Assembly: GCF_000185965.1 (NCBI RefSeq)
Contig: NC_014924.1
Coordinates: 62,001-126,000, forward strand
Reading direction: 5' to 3'
DNA length: 64,000 nt
Source of the DNA: Pseudoxanthomonas suwonensis 11-1
GTDB lineage: Bacteria > Pseudomonadota > Gammaproteobacteria > Xanthomonadales > Xanthomonadaceae
Shown piece by piece: positions 63,415-64,000 of this stretch. Positions within the stretch are counted from its first letter, which is position 1. Each line of letters begins with the position of its first letter. Under the pieces are notes generated by a model that saw nothing but the letters and a program-made list of their open reading frames with translations, was not told the origin of the DNA and searched no databases. Both the position numbers and the translations under genes were made by a program.

Positions 63415-64000
63415 TGCATGCCGCCGCCCCCTCGAACCGCCGCCGGCGTGCATCCACGCATGGATTGCGCCTGGCCCTGGGGCTCGGCCTGGCCGGCGTG
63501 GTGCTGGCGGCGATGCCCTGGCTGGCTTCGGGCGCCGCCGGCACCGCCGCCCCGGTGGATGCCGGCGGCGTGGCCGCGCTGCGGATCGCGCTGGGCGAGC
63601 GCCTGTTCTTCGAGCCGCTGCTGTCCTCCGACCGCAGCGTCAGCTGTGCGTCCTGCCACAAGCCCGAGTACGCCTTCGCCGACAACGTGCCGCTGAGCCG
63701 CGGCGTCGCCGGGCGACTGGGCCGGCGCAACACCCCCGCCGTGCTCAATACCGCCGCGCGCACCTCGATGTTCTGGGACGGCCGCGCCGAGACCCTGGAG
63801 GAGCAGGCGATCTTCCCGATCGAGAACCCGGTGGAGATGGACCTGCCTGTCGCGCAGGCGCTGGAGCGGCTCAACGCCGATCCCGGCTACCGCGAGGCCT
63901 TCCAGGCCGCCTACGGCGGACCGGCCACCGCGCGCAGCCTGGGCCGCGCCCTGGCCGCCTACCAGAAGACGCTGGAATCGGGCGATTCGCCCTACGACCG
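63414..64000 (+). CDS. Di-heme cytochrome c peroxidase/MauG-family protein, 3' end outside window
   Basis: 195 codons are visible before the window ends. An N-terminal export signal (basic stretch then hydrophobic residues 18-40) is followed by the di-heme peroxidase start LGERLFFEPLLSSDRSVSCASCHKPEYAF, with the first haem site CASCH (residues 78-82), then GRRNTPAVLN, FWDGRAETLEEQ and NPVEM, all hallmarks of the CcpA/MauG family. The second haem motif lies beyond the edge. The ATG overlaps the preceding stop by one base, so it is translationally coupled to the DsbD-alpha-like gene. Confidence 0.92.
   Translation, partial: MHAAAPSNRRRRASTHGLRLALGLGLAGVVLAAMPWLASGAAGTAAPVDAGGVAALRIALGERLFFEPLLSSDRSVSCASCHKPEYAFADNVPLSRGVAGRLGRRNTPAVLNTAARTSMFWDGRAETLEEQAIFPIENPVEMDLPVAQALERLNADPGYREAFQAAYGGPATARSLGRALAAYQKTLESGDSPYD

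Overview
The window is about 70% GC, densely coded DNA that reads as the chromosome of a gammaproteobacterium of the Xanthomonadaceae/Lysobacteraceae type (Pseudoxanthomonas, Luteimonas, Lysobacter, Stenotrophomonas or a close relative). This rests on codon usage, on the gene repertoire (secB-gpsA, hemD-hemX-hemY, glnA-glnK-amtB-ntrBC, a lipoprotein GH3 glucosidase next to a sodium/sugar symporter and a LacI regulator, the fused indolepyruvate oxidoreductase) and on the style of intergenic repeats. No rRNA, tRNA, CRISPR array, transposase, integrase or phage gene was seen; this is core chromosome rather than an island. The genus is inference.

1-6 kb: a partial DUF998 membrane protein, then a well-formed cobalamin riboswitch leading into a class I ribonucleotide reductase operon: nrdA, nrdB, a flavodoxin and a thioredoxin. 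The riboswitch sits on a B12-independent reductase, so B12 probably shuts the operon off. 6-13 kb: an acyl-CoA thioesterase, a small Oxidored-like protein, a chemoreceptor with a near-consensus sigma-28 promoter and a CheR/CheB docking tail, pncA, a PKHD hydroxylase, class I fructose-bisphosphate aldolase, a sirtuin and an old-yellow-enzyme family reductase. 13-19 kb: purU, a TauE-family permease, a secreted M20 amidohydrolase, a secreted nuclease and a membrane-anchored cytochrome c5-type protein.

19-25 kb: a carbohydrate module of GH3 beta-glucosidase lipoprotein, SSS symporter and LacI regulator, with matching GACAGCGCTGTC-type operators before the glucosidase and before the symporter, and a related site before the aldolase. 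25-43 kb: the fused 2-oxoacid:ferredoxin oxidoreductase and a mixed set of single genes: TPR protein, 2OG-Fe oxygenase, AEC carrier, Ycf46-like AAA ATPase, orphan ParA, SixA, YceI, phospholipase-D lipoprotein, hotdog thioesterase, lysophosphatidate-type acyltransferase, YheT-like hydrolase, TPR-sulfotransferase fusion, YbhB protein, a frameshifted GyrI-like gene and uppP.

43-51 kb: a nitrogen-control block. glnA has two NtrC sites and a sigma-54 promoter; glnK-amtB follow; an amidase lipoprotein intervenes; ntrB-ntrC have an NtrC site directly against the ntrB start. 51-61 kb: sodC, two unrecognised proteins, a thiolase, hemY-hemX-hemD, a YiiD-type thioesterase, a small secreted protein, rhodanese, secB and gpsA. 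61.5-64 kb: three consecutive exported redox proteins (TlpA-like thioredoxin, stand-alone DsbD-alpha-like domain, and a di-heme peroxidase/MauG-family cytochrome cut by the window end) that may form one periplasmic system.
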